Shown piece by piece: positions 43,748 to 51,851 of a DNA stretch of 64,000 nucleotides. This DNA is from Demequina lignilytica (GTDB lineage Bacteria; Actinomycetota; Actinomycetes; Actinomycetales; Demequinaceae). The translations under genes were made by a program, and so were the position numbers. The notes beneath the pieces are model-generated. The model did not search any database and was not told the DNA's origin. It was given only the letters and a program-made list of their open reading frames with translations. Location of the stretch: NCBI RefSeq assembly GCF_030418305.1, contig NZ_JAUHPX010000003.1, positions 248,001 through 312,000 on the forward strand. Direction: 5' to 3'. The first letter of the stretch is position 1. Each line of letters opens with the position of its first letter.

Positions 43748-45059
43748 AGAAGATGCCGCCGATGCCGAGGCCGACGAGCACGGACACGACCGCCATCACG
43801 AGCATGCCGATCGTGAACGAGTGGTAGATGACGAACCGGCTGATGCGCGTCGAACCGGTGGCGTCGAGTTCGATGGTGGCCAGCTGGGAGCCGTTGATCG
43901 GGAAGGTGTAGAGGCCGATCACCGCCATCCACATGGCGGTCAGCTGCCACGGTTCGAGGCCCAACGTGATGCCGATCGGGATGATCGCGATGGTCGCCGA
44001 TGACTGGCTGGTGGTCAGAGCAGCGACGATGAACAGAGCGACGGCGATGAATATCGGTGCGTTGTCGGCGATCCCGCCGAGTCCCTCCACGATGGAGTCC
44101 TCGTTCGCGGCGATGAAGGTGTTCGCGAGCCACGACACTCCCCACAGCGCGATGATCGCGCTCATGCCCGAGCGGAAGACCTGCGCGCGCGGAACATCCG
44201 CGGATCGTGTCCTGCACCACAGGAGGATGACCAGCGCGACGATCAGCATGATGATCTGGATCATGGTGGTCATCGCCAACGGCTCAGGCCCGTCGGCGCC
44301 GGGAATGACGGGCCGCAGGCCCTCGAAGATGCCGAAGGCCAGGATCAGGAGGATCCCGGTGCCGAAGATCCAGGTCGATCGCTTCGCCGATGCGCTGGCG
44401 ACGCCTATGTCGACCGGTTCGGGTGCCGTCACCTCGCCAGCCGCGAGTCGTGCCTGGTACACCGGGTCGCGGTCGAGAGGCTTGCCGATCTTGTTCTGGA
44501 CGAAGGCGGCTGCGCCGATCGCGATCGCCGTCGAGGGCAGCACGATCGACAGGATGTTCGTGATCTCGAAGCCCAGGGGAGCCATCAGCCCGACCATGAT
44601 CGCCATGGCCGAGGAGACGGGGCTCGACGTGATGCCCATCTGGGACGCGGTCGGCGCGATAGCCATGGGCCGCTCCGGGCGCACCTTGTTGCCGTACGCG
44701 ACCTCGTAGATCACCGGGAGGATCGAGTAGTAGACGAAGCCGGTGCCCGCTCCGGTGGCGAACAGCCACGCGACGTACGGGGCGATGAACGTCACCTGGT
44801 TCGGGTGGGCGCGTATGACGCGCTGCGCGATGCCGACCAGGTAGTCGATCCCGCCCGCGGCCTGCATCGCGCCGGCCGCGGTGACGACGGCGAAGATCAC
44901 GAAGATTGCCGACGTCGGCACCGACCCAGGAGGCAACCCGAACACCCACACGAGCACCAGGACGCCGGCAGCGCCCCACAGGCCGACGGTCAGGCCTTTG
45001 GTGCGCACGCCGAGCGCGATCGCCGCTAGCACCGTCAGAGCCTGAAGCGCCACATCCAC
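43740..45059 (-). CDS. DcuA/DcuB-like C4-dicarboxylate transporter
   Basis: GTG 45059, preceded by CCAGGGGGCAACC, gives 439 residues with about 11-12 membrane helices. The segments IAPTASQMGITSSPVSSAMA, VIYEVAYGNKVRPERPMAIA and LPSTAIAIGAAAFVQNKIGK are characteristic of the anaerobic C4-dicarboxylate (Dcu) family. It may exchange fumarate, succinate, aspartate or a related acid. The pairing with an amidohydrolase suggests uptake of an N-acyl dicarboxylic amino acid. No GGACGATGCG word occurs in this gene pair. Confidence 0.85.
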   Translation of the reverse strand: MDVALQALTVLAAIALGVRTKGLTVGLWGAAGVLVLVWVFGLPPGSVPTSAIFVIFAVVTAAGAMQAAGGIDYLVGIAQRVIRAHPNQVTFIAPYVAWLFATGAGTGFVYYSILPVIYEVAYGNKVRPERPMAIAPTASQMGITSSPVSSAMAIMVGLMAPLGFEITNILSIVLPSTAIAIGAAAFVQNKIGKPLDRDPVYQARLAAGEVTAPEPVDIGVASASAKRSTWIFGTGILLILAFGIFEGLRPVIPGADGPEPLAMTTMIQIIMLIVALVILLWCRTRSADVPRAQVFRSGMSAIIALWGVSWLANTFIAANEDSIVEGLGGIADNAPIFIAVALFIVAALTTSQSSATIAIIPIGITLGLEPWQLTAMWMAVIGLYTFPINGSQLATIELDATGSTRISRFVIYHSFTIGMLVMAVVSVLVGLGIGGIFYG

Positions 45060-45157
45060 GGTTGCCCCCTGGAACCTACGAGCTGCCTGGTATCCGCTCT
45101 AGATCACGCTAGCACCCGAGTCGGGCGACGAGACAGGGGCACCGCTAGGGTCGATCC

Positions 45158-45586
45158 ATGAGCGATTACCAGGTGCTGGAGATGGGCGGGCTCGACGAGT
45201 GGCGGGGCCACCACGGTGGCTTCCAGCCGCACACGCTGCGCGACGGGCGCCGGGTGGTCGACCACGAGCTGGCCATGCAGTACATCGGGATGACCGCCAA
45301 CGCGTTCGTCCCCGGCGAGGAGGCCGGCTACTGGCACACCCACCGCGACATCGAGGAGATGTACGTCTTCCTCGCCGGCCGCGGACAGATGGGCCTGGAC
45401 GATGAGGTGGTCGACGTGGGCCCCGGCACGGTGGTGCGGGTGGGCCAGGGGGTGTGGCGCACGTGGCGCTGCGTGCCCGACAGCCCGGGGCCGATGCGCT
45501 GGTTCTGCATCCGCGCGGGCGGCGGCGAGCTTCCGCACCTGCCCGACGATGCGACGCGCGACGAGGCCCGCCCCTCGCCGTGGTGA
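45158..45586 (+). CDS. Cupin-domain protein
   Basis: The 142-residue protein is a single cupin barrel. The metal motif is present as GYWHTHRDIEEMYVFLAGRG, matching the GxHxH...E part of cupin motif 1, and motif 2 is PGTVVRVGQGVWRTWRCVPD. It may be a sugar or small-molecule binding protein or an isomerase; the substrate is unknown. TAGGGT (45146-45151) sits 6 nt before ATG and no Shine-Dalgarno sequence is seen, so the mRNA is probably leaderless. Confidence 0.82.
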   Translation: MSDYQVLEMGGLDEWRGHHGGFQPHTLRDGRRVVDHELAMQYIGMTANAFVPGEEAGYWHTHRDIEEMYVFLAGRGQMGLDDEVVDVGPGTVVRVGQGVWRTWRCVPDSPGPMRWFCIRAGGGELPHLPDDATRDEARPSPW

Positions 45587-45611
45587 CGAGGAGCGGGCCG
45601 GTCGGTCCGTG

Positions 45612-47057
45612 TCAGGCGGGGATGAGCGCCGGGGCCTCGGCGGGTGCGCCCGCCGCATCGTCGCGTGCCGCGACCGTCGGCTGGTCCGATCGCCTCGGCA
45701 GCAGGGTCGCCACCATGACCGTCACGGCGAGGATCGCGGCGCCGACCAGGACGGCGGTCTGCGCCGCGTCGGTGTAGCCGGTCGGGGTGAGCTCGCCGCC
45801 CGCGCCGGTGAACACGGCGGTGAGGATGGCGATGCCGAGCGCCACGCCGATCTCCCGCAGGGTGGCGTTGGTGCCCGACGCCTTCGCCTGGTCGGCCTCG
45901 CTCATGTGGGCCAGCACGGCGGTGGCGAGCGGGGCGAACACCAGCCCCATCCCGACGCCGCACAGCACGAACCCGGGCACCAGCGCGCCGTAGGCGACCG
46001 ACGGGTCGAGCACCAGGCCGATCCACGCCAGGCCGACCGCCTGGGACGAGACGCCCGCGGTGACCAGCGCGCGGGTGCCGACGCGGGGGGCGATGAGGCC
46101 CGTGAGCGGGGCGACCACCAGCGGTGCCATGGTCCACGGCATCGTCATCACCCCGGCCTCCAGCGGGCTCTTGCCCTGCACCACCTGGAGGAACTGGATG
46201 AGGATGAAGACGGCCCCGAGGATGCCGATGGAGAACATCACGCCGACGACGTTCGCGACGGAGAAGGACCGGTCGCGGAACAGGCGCATCGGCAGCAGCG
46301 CATCGTCCCGTCGCCTCTCCCAGGCGACGAAGCCGGCGAGGAGGACGGAGCCGCCGACCAGGCCGGCGAGCACCTGGCCGCTGGTCCAGCCCGCCTCGTT
46401 GCCGCGGATGATGCCGAAGACCACGCCGAACACGCCGGCCATGCCGAGCCCGAGGCCCACGATGTCGAGCGGCGCCCGGGCGCCCCTGCTCTCGGTCAGG
46501 TAGGCGCGGATGAGCATCAGCGCGAGGATGCCGACAGGGACGTTCAGCCAGAACATCGCGTGCCAGCTCATCCCCTCGACGACCGCGCCGCCGACCAGCG
46601 GGCCCACGGCGACGCCCAGGCCGGCCACGCCGCCCCAGATGCCGATCGCCATGGGGCGCATCCGCTCGGACACGTTGGACGCGAGGATCGCGAGCGAGAG
46701 CGGCATGAGCGCCGCGCCGCCGATGCCCTGGAGCACCCGGGCGGCGATGAGCGCCTCGGCCGTCGGGGCGAGCGCGCAGAGGATCGAGGCGAACGTGAAC
46801 AGCGCGATGCCGCCGGAGAAGACGCGGCGACGGCCGTAGCGGTCGCCGAGCGCGACCGCCATGAGGATCATGCTCGCGAAGGCGAGCGAGTACCCGTTGA
46901 CGAACCACTGGAGCTGCTCGAGCGTCGCCTCCAGGTCGGTGGCGAGCACGGGCAGCGCGTTGGTCACCACGAGGTTGTCGAGGCTGGCCATGAAGGCCGG
47001 GACCGAGGCCGCCAGGATCACGAGCCCGACGGGCGCGCGGCGTGCGGTGGTGGACAT
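45612..47057 (-). CDS. MFS drug exporter, DHA2 family
   Basis: ATG 47057, preceded by CTGGGAGGGG, gives 481 residues with 14 membrane helices. Motif A is GDRYGRRRVFSG, and the drug:H+ antiporter motif-C region is near VAGLGVAVGPLVGGAV. FMASLDNLVVTNALPVLATD is the typical DHA2 N-terminus (often MxxLDxTIVNVALP). It is divergent from a TetR gene through a region with two palindromes, so induction by the exported drug is likely. Confidence 0.88.
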   Translation of the reverse strand: MSTTARRAPVGLVILAASVPAFMASLDNLVVTNALPVLATDLEATLEQLQWFVNGYSLAFASMILMAVALGDRYGRRRVFSGGIALFTFASILCALAPTAEALIAARVLQGIGGAALMPLSLAILASNVSERMRPMAIGIWGGVAGLGVAVGPLVGGAVVEGMSWHAMFWLNVPVGILALMLIRAYLTESRGARAPLDIVGLGLGMAGVFGVVFGIIRGNEAGWTSGQVLAGLVGGSVLLAGFVAWERRRDDALLPMRLFRDRSFSVANVVGVMFSIGILGAVFILIQFLQVVQGKSPLEAGVMTMPWTMAPLVVAPLTGLIAPRVGTRALVTAGVSSQAVGLAWIGLVLDPSVAYGALVPGFVLCGVGMGLVFAPLATAVLAHMSEADQAKASGTNATLREIGVALGIAILTAVFTGAGGELTPTGYTDAAQTAVLVGAAILAVTVMVATLLPRRSDQPTVAARDDAAGAPAEAPALIPA

Positions 47058-47100
47058 GTTCCCCTCCCAGGGTCGGCGCGTACTCCCGCGCTTCGGTGAA

Positions 47101-47150
47101 GTAATCAATTGATTACCTCTTGGTGGCACAGTAAGTTATCGCTTGATAAC
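47101..47150. promoter_or_regulatory. Two palindromic TetR operators in the divergent promoter
   Basis: GTAATCAATTGATTAC (47101-47116) is a perfect 16-bp palindrome. GTTATC-GCTT-GATAAC (47135-47150) has the same length and half-site pattern, GTWATC-N4-GATWAC. Their centres are 34 bp apart. Both lie between the exporter start (47057) and the TetR start (47159), so one regulator can control both genes. Confidence 0.8.
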
Positions 47151-47158
47151 ATGTCAAC

Positions 47159-47770
47159 ATGGGAGCGACAGAAGGCCGTCTGAGCAGCGAGGACAGGCGC
47201 GAGCAGATCCTCGCCGCCGCCACGGCGGTGTTCGGGGAGCGCGGCTACGCCGGCGGGACCACCGACGCGATCGCGCGCGAGGCGGGCATCTCGCAGGCCT
47301 ACGTGGTGCGCATGTTCGGATCGAAGGAGCAGCTGTTCCTCGAGGTCGCCCGCCGCGCCGTGGGGCGCCTCGAGGCCGAGTTCCGCGCGGTCATCTCGCA
47401 GTTCTCGGGCGAGGAGACGATGCTCGAGCGCCAGTCCGCGCTCGGGCGGGCGTACGGCGAGCTGGTCGCCGACCGCGGGATCCTGCTGTCGCTGCTGCAC
47501 CTGTTCGGCCTCGGCCACGACCCGGTGTTCGGGCCCGAGGCGCGGGACTCCTTCCTCGGGGTCTACCGCCTGGTGCGCGAGGAGGCCGGCTTCTCACCCG
47601 AGGACGCCACCGACTTCTTCGCCCGCGGGATGCTCAACACCATCCTTCTCGCGATGCGCATGCCGGACCGCAAGGAGGACCCGATGGCCTTCGAGCTGCT
47701 CAGCACGAGCATGGGTCCCCAATGCGAGGCGATCCTCGCGCTGTACGAGGACGCACCGGCCCGCGCGTGA
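47159..47770 (+). CDS. TetR-family repressor of the adjacent exporter
   Basis: The 203-residue protein has a TetR winged-helix-like HTH (REQILAAATAVFGERGYAGG, recognition helix ISQAYVVRMFGSKEQLFLEV) and a helical ligand-binding domain (residues about 70-200). Its gene diverges from the DHA2 exporter across the two palindromes, which fits an efflux repressor released by the drug. The start at 47159 is 8 nt after the second palindrome. Confidence 0.9.
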   Translation: MGATEGRLSSEDRREQILAAATAVFGERGYAGGTTDAIAREAGISQAYVVRMFGSKEQLFLEVARRAVGRLEAEFRAVISQFSGEETMLERQSALGRAYGELVADRGILLSLLHLFGLGHDPVFGPEARDSFLGVYRLVREEAGFSPEDATDFFARGMLNTILLAMRMPDRKEDPMAFELLSTSMGPQCEAILALYEDAPARA

Positions 47771-47805
47771 GCTGCGCCCGCGCGGATCGTCCTCCCGGCA
47801 GTTCT

Positions 47806-47862
47806 CCTGTGAGGAGATGAGGGTACGAATCGGCGCGATTCGTACCCTCATCTCCTCACAGG
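47806..47862. repeat. Perfect 27-bp hairpin, copy 1 (DUF559 gene 3' side)
   Basis: A 27-bp perfect stem (left arm begins CCTGTGAGGAGATGAGG, loop GCG) at 47806-47862. It is nearly identical to copy 2 at 48849-48907 and lies at the other end of the nuclease gene. The gene's TGA stop (47856-47858) is inside the hairpin arm. Confidence 0.88.
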
Positions 47863-48782
47863 GCCCGGGTCAGGCGGGCCGCGAGCACCTGCACAAGCCG
47901 ATCGCGGCACCAGTCGGGCCTCCGGACCAGGTCGTCCCATCCGAATCGGACGGTGAGGTAGCCCGCCGCGGCAAGGTCGGTGGACCGCTCGCGGTCACGC
48001 TGCTGCGCCGCGCGCGACGAGTGATAGCGATGCCCGTCGAGCTCGACCACCAGCCGCGCCGCGCGGTGGAGCATGTCGGCCTGCACCCGCCGGCCGCGGA
48101 GGCACAGCTCTGCTTGCCACTCGAAGGCGGCGAAGCGCGGGTCGGCGAACGTCTCGTAGCGGGCTCGCACCTCGAGCGGCGTGGTGGCTCCCGCCTCGAA
48201 CCATCCCAGGACGCGCTGGAGCTCGTGGCGCGCAGGCACGCGTGGCGTGCGCGCAAGCTCTCTCCGCACCTGCTGCCAGGTGCAGATCCGGGACCACAAG
48301 GCCTGGTAGAGCACCTCTCGGCGGCCCGATGGTGGGGCGGTGCTCCACGCATCGATGACCGCGCGCTCAGTGGTGACCGTGGTGACGCCTCGCGCGCTCA
48401 TCGTGACCCGGCCCAGCGCCCCCTGTCGGAGTCGCACCCATGCCGGAACCCGGTGGTGCTGTCCCGACAGCACCGCGTAGTCCGCAACAGGCGGATTCGG
48501 TAGCGGTACCGCATGCAGGTGGAGTGCCAGCGCCCCGGTCACGGCGCCCCCGGGCTGCCACAGGTTGAGGGCCTCGCCGCGCACCACGGGGTCGTCGCGG
48601 TGGGTCGCCGCGCAGTACACACCGGGGAGGATGCGTGTGACTACCCCGCTCATGACGCCGTTCTCGAGTCGGCGCCGTGACCACGCGCGCACCAGCTCTG
48701 CGCGGGTGAAGGCGTGAGCGTGAGCGACGAGGAACTCGTCGAGCCGGCCGGTGGGCGCAGGCACGCCGGGAAGGAGGCGCAT
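47856..48782 (-). CDS. DUF559 (Vsr-like) nuclease-domain protein flanked by hairpins
   Basis: The 308-residue protein has an N-terminal part with RLDEFLVAHAHAFTRAELVR and VVTRILPGVYCAA, resembling the winged-helix of AbiEi-type regulators, and a C-terminal PD-(D/E)xK-like DUF559 domain with ELDGHRYHSSRAAQQRDRER and GYLTVRFGWDDLVRRPDWC. DUF559 relatives are compared with the Vsr mismatch endonuclease; targets are unknown. The final codons and the stop are supplied by hairpin copy 1, and hairpin copy 2 lies upstream of the start, so gene and hairpins look like one unit. Confidence 0.8.
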   Translation of the reverse strand: MRLLPGVPAPTGRLDEFLVAHAHAFTRAELVRAWSRRRLENGVMSGVVTRILPGVYCAATHRDDPVVRGEALNLWQPGGAVTGALALHLHAVPLPNPPVADYAVLSGQHHRVPAWVRLRQGALGRVTMSARGVTTVTTERAVIDAWSTAPPSGRREVLYQALWSRICTWQQVRRELARTPRVPARHELQRVLGWFEAGATTPLEVRARYETFADPRFAAFEWQAELCLRGRRVQADMLHRAARLVVELDGHRYHSSRAAQQRDRERSTDLAAAGYLTVRFGWDDLVRRPDWCRDRLVQVLAARLTRAL

Positions 48783-48848
48783 CCCACCATGAGACCGTCC
48801 CGAGCGAGATCACCGGCGGTGGCAACTGCATCTGTGGACAGCTGTGCT

Positions 48849-48907
48849 CCCTGTGAGGAGTTGAGGGTACGAATGTGCACGATTCGTACCCTCAACTCCT
48901 CACAGGG
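48849..48907. repeat. Perfect 26-bp hairpin, copy 2 (DUF559 gene 5' side)
   Basis: A perfect 26-bp stem (left arm begins CCCTGTGAGGAGTTGAGG, 7-nt loop GTGCACG) at 48849-48907. Compared with copy 1, one internal pair changes from A-T to T-A in both arms, so the pairing is preserved. It lies 67 nt upstream of the nuclease start. Confidence 0.88.
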
Positions 48908-48929
48908 GCAGAGGAGGTGGGAGCCGCGG

Positions 48930-50375
48930 TCAGTCGGAGGCCGGGGCGGCCTCGATCTCGGAGGTCCGCACCGGCGGCTCGTAGGTGCCGAGCGGCATCC
49001 GGATGGTCACCGTGGTGCCCTCGCCCTCGACCGACTCCACCGCGAGGGTGCCGCCGTGGGCGTCCACGATCGCCGAGGTGATCGCGAGCCCCAGGCCGGA
49101 GCCACCGGTCGAGCGGGCGCGGGAGCCGTCGCCGCGCACGAAGCGCTCGGTCGCGCGGGCGGCCATCTCCGGCGTCATGCCCGGGCCGTCGTCGATGACC
49201 TGCACCACGCCGTCGTCGCCGTCGACCCGCACCCGCACCGTGATCGCCGAGCCGCCATGGACGGCGGCGTTGGTGACCAGGTTGATCACGGCCTGCCGCA
49301 ACTTGTCCGCGTCGCCCACCACGGGCACCGCGACCGGGGCGTCGACGGTGAACGAGACGCCCTCGCGTGCGGCCCGGGCGTCGCCCACGACCTCGGCGCC
49401 GAGCGTCGCGAGGTCGACCGTGACGAGCATCAGCTGGGGCTCGGCGTCGAAGCGTGCGAGCTCGAGCATGTCCTCGACCAGGCGTCGCATCCGCGAGGCC
49501 TCCGCCTCCGTGCGACCCCAGGCGTCCGCGACGTCCTCGTCCTGGCGCAGCGCGCCGCGGCGGTACAGCTCGGCGTACCCGAGCACGGTGGTCAGCGGCG
49601 TCCGCAGCTCGTGGGAGGCGTCGGCCACGAACTCCCGCAGCCGCGCCTCGGACCGCTCGCGCTCGTCGAGCGCGTCGGTGAGGGTGCCGATCATGGTGTT
49701 GAGCGACTGCGCGAGCTCCGCGCTCTCCGACCCGTGGCCCACGCCCTCGAGGCGCACGTCGAGGTCACCGTCCGCGATCCTCGCGCTCGCGTCGACCATC
49801 CGGCGCATGGGAGAGATGCCGAGCCGGATGACCCACCAGCCGACCACGCTGAGCCCGATGAGCGTCGCCCCGATGCTGATGGCCTCGATCACGATCAGCT
49901 GCTGCGTGGTCGACTCGACGGAGTCGAGGGGCAGCGCGGTGAGGTCGGTGCCGAGGGCGGACACGCGCGCGTAGACGCGCCACTCGCCCTCGCCGTCGGA
50001 CGACGGCACCGTGAAGTACGCGTCCCCGGTCTCGGGGAGGTCGTCGAGGGTCAGCACGGGCGAGGCGTCGGTGCTGCCGATCGTGTTGGGTGCGACGATC
50101 CCGCCGAGCTCGCCGGAGGAGAGCAGGAAGGCGCGCCAGGCGTCGGAGGGGCGCGCGTACTCGCGCCGGAGGTCGTTCGGGTCGACCAGCTCCGGGTCCT
50201 GATCGCTCTCCCGCAGCGGGATGGCGAACGAGTCGAGCCGCTCGTCTAGCTGGACCACCAGGTGCGAATGGGTGACCGCCGTCACGGCGATCGCGGCGGC
50301 GACCGCGACGGCGGCGATCGAGCCCAGGCCGATCAGGACGCGGGCCCGCAGGGACAGGCTGCCGCGACGGGTCAC
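48930..50375 (-). CDS. Sensor histidine kinase
   Basis: GTG 50375 overlaps the response-regulator stop (GTGA) and gives 481 residues. It has a membrane helix (VLIGLGSIAAVAVAAAIAVT), an extracytoplasmic sensor region (about 40-170), a second helix (IGATLIGLSVVGWWVIRLGI), a HAMP segment, then HisKA DASHELRTPLTTVLGYAELY with the phospho-accepting His and an ATPase domain with NLVTNAAVHGGSA, IDDGPGMTP and STGGSGLGLAI. It is the partner of the OmpR-type regulator. The stimulus is unknown, but the neighbouring VTC/DUF4956 genes suggest an envelope or surface signal. Confidence 0.92.
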   Translation of the reverse strand: MTRRGSLSLRARVLIGLGSIAAVAVAAAIAVTAVTHSHLVVQLDERLDSFAIPLRESDQDPELVDPNDLRREYARPSDAWRAFLLSSGELGGIVAPNTIGSTDASPVLTLDDLPETGDAYFTVPSSDGEGEWRVYARVSALGTDLTALPLDSVESTTQQLIVIEAISIGATLIGLSVVGWWVIRLGISPMRRMVDASARIADGDLDVRLEGVGHGSESAELAQSLNTMIGTLTDALDERERSEARLREFVADASHELRTPLTTVLGYAELYRRGALRQDEDVADAWGRTEAEASRMRRLVEDMLELARFDAEPQLMLVTVDLATLGAEVVGDARAAREGVSFTVDAPVAVPVVGDADKLRQAVINLVTNAAVHGGSAITVRVRVDGDDGVVQVIDDGPGMTPEMAARATERFVRGDGSRARSTGGSGLGLAITSAIVDAHGGTLAVESVEGEGTTVTIRMPLGTYEPPVRTSEIEAAPASD

Positions 50376-51055
50376 GGCAGCCTCAGCGTGTACCCCACAC
50401 CGCGGATGGTCTGGATGAGCTTGGGGTCGTTCGCGTCGACCTTGCGTCGCACGTACCCGATGTACGTCTCCACCACGCCCGGGTCGTCGTCGCGCGAGTA
50501 GCCCCACACGTTCTCGAGCAGCTGGCCGCGGGACAGGACACGGCCCGTGTTCTGCATGAGGTACTTGAGCAGGTTGTACTCGGTCGGGGAGAGCTGGATG
50601 TCGACGCCGGCGCGGGTGACGCGGTGCGCGACGTCGTCGAGCTCCAGGTCGTCCACCCGGTAGACGTCGGCGGCGGACGGCTCGCGGTCGACACGACGGG
50701 ACACGGCCTCCACCCGGGCGACCAGCTCGTCCAGGTTGAACGGCTTCTGGAGGTAGTCGTCCGCGCCGATCGTGAGGCCCTCGACCTTGTCCTTCGAGCT
50801 GTCGCGCGCGGTGAGGAAGATGATCGGGGTCCGGTCGCCGGACTCGCGCAGGCGACGGCACACGGCGAAGCCGTCGAGGCCGGGCATCATCACATCGAGG
50901 ATGATCAGGTCGGGGCGGGTCTCGCGCGCAGCCTTGAGCCCCTCCTGGCCGTCGGCGGCCTGGGAGACGTCGTAGCCCTCGTAGCGGAGGGCGGCGCAGA
51001 GCATGGTGCGGAGGTTGTCCTCGTCATCGACCACGAGGATGCGGCGTTCAGGCAT
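50372..51055 (-). CDS. OmpR-family response regulator
   Basis: The 227-residue protein has a receiver domain (RILVVDDEDNLRTMLCAALR; phospho-acceptor Asp in IILDVMMPGLDGF; FLTARDSS; LQKPF lysine) and a winged-helix output domain (QLSPTEYNLLKYLMQNTGRV, VVETYIGYVRRKVD and TIRGVGYTLR). It belongs with actinobacterial regulators of the TcrA/PrrA type. CCCAG repeats 11 bp apart precede its own gene and both adjacent operons, the spacing expected for an OmpR-type dimer on DNA. Confidence 0.93.
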   Translation of the reverse strand: MPERRILVVDDEDNLRTMLCAALRYEGYDVSQAADGQEGLKAARETRPDLIILDVMMPGLDGFAVCRRLRESGDRTPIIFLTARDSSKDKVEGLTIGADDYLQKPFNLDELVARVEAVSRRVDREPSAADVYRVDDLELDDVAHRVTRAGVDIQLSPTEYNLLKYLMQNTGRVLSRGQLLENVWGYSRDDDPGVVETYIGYVRRKVDANDPKLIQTIRGVGYTLRLP

Positions 51056-51076
51056 GCATCGATTATGTCGCGGGAC

Positions 51077-51104
51077 TCTCAGGATTGGCTGGGAGCGCGC
51101 TGGG
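51077..51104 (-). promoter_or_regulatory. Response-regulator box upstream of its own gene
   Basis: CTGGG at 51089-51093 and 51100-51104 (CCCAG on the coding strand) are 11 bp apart, next to a TCTCAG at 51077-51082. They lie 22-50 nt before the start of the response regulator and support autoregulation. Confidence 0.6.
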
Positions 51105-51144
51105 GGAGCGCCCGGAGCACACTCCCGGTCGATTCTCCCGGCCG

Positions 51145-51180
51145 TCCCAGCGTTCTCCCAGGCGCCGTCGGTTGACTACC
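51145..51180 (+). promoter_or_regulatory. Response-regulator box and promoter of the DUF4956 operon
   Basis: TCCCAG at 51145-51150 and 51156-51161 are direct repeats 11 bp apart. A -10-like segment (GACTACC, from 51174) begins about 13 nt after the second repeat, the same geometry as at 54543-54567. The gap of 178 nt between the divergent operons is filled by these elements. Confidence 0.6.
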
Positions 51181-51233
51181 GGTGAACGTCGGCTCCCGAC
51201 CCGAACCCCGGGAGCCTCACCCGAGAGGAAGCC

Positions 51234-51851
51234 ATGCCCGTCTACGCCTTCATCGCCGCTGACCTGATCGCCATCGCCGTGATGGTCTTCGGCCTGTACT
51301 TCCCGCGGCACCGCCGCCGCGACATGATCGTCGCGTTCCTGTCCATCAACGTGGGCGTCATGGGCGTCACGTACGCGATGACCAACGCGGACATCTCGCT
51401 CGGATTCGGACTCGGCATCTTCGCGGTGCTCTCCATCATCCGCCTCCGCTCGACCGAGATGGACCACGCGGAGATCGCGTACTACTTCACGGCGATCGCG
51501 CTGGGCCTCCTCGGAGGGTTCCCGGCGATCAGCCCCACCATCAGCTTCACGCTCATGGCCGTCCTGCTCGCCGTGATCGCCGTCGGCGACCACCCCGCCC
51601 TGTTCCGACGCACCCGCCAGCAGCTCATGATGCTCGACCAGGCCTTCACCGACGAGGGGGAGCTCACGCAGCACCTCGCCGTCACGCTCGGCGCCGACAT
51701 CCAGCGCATCAACGTCCGCAAGGTCGACCTGGTCAACGAGTCCACCCTGGTGGACGTCCGCTACACCCTCCTGGCGGCCGCGGACCCTACGCCGCTCGAC
51801 GACCGCTTCGCCGCGGTCGTCACCGCCCCTGAGGTCGAGGTCCGTCGATGA
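51234..51851 (+). CDS. DUF4956-domain membrane protein
   Basis: The 205-residue protein has about four membrane helices (AFIAADLIAIAVMVFGLYFP, MIVAFLSINVGVMGVTYAM, FGLGIFAVLSIIRLRSTEMD, IAYYFTAIALGLLGG) and a C-terminal cytosolic domain (RINVRKVDLVNESTLVDVRY). This is DUF4956, a family almost always next to VTC-domain genes. Its stop overlaps the ATG of the VTC gene by 4 nt. It probably forms a membrane complex with the VTC protein. Function is not known. Confidence 0.88.
   Translation: MPVYAFIAADLIAIAVMVFGLYFPRHRRRDMIVAFLSINVGVMGVTYAMTNADISLGFGLGIFAVLSIIRLRSTEMDHAEIAYYFTAIALGLLGGFPAISPTISFTLMAVLLAVIAVGDHPALFRRTRQQLMMLDQAFTDEGELTQHLAVTLGADIQRINVRKVDLVNESTLVDVRYTLLAAADPTPLDDRFAAVVTAPEVEVRR

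Noticed and set aside
47817-47865. Small peptides with sequence MRVRIxxIRTLxSSQ from both strands of the hairpins
   Set aside because: They are palindromic shadows of the hairpin. No ribosome-binding site or promoter supports translation.
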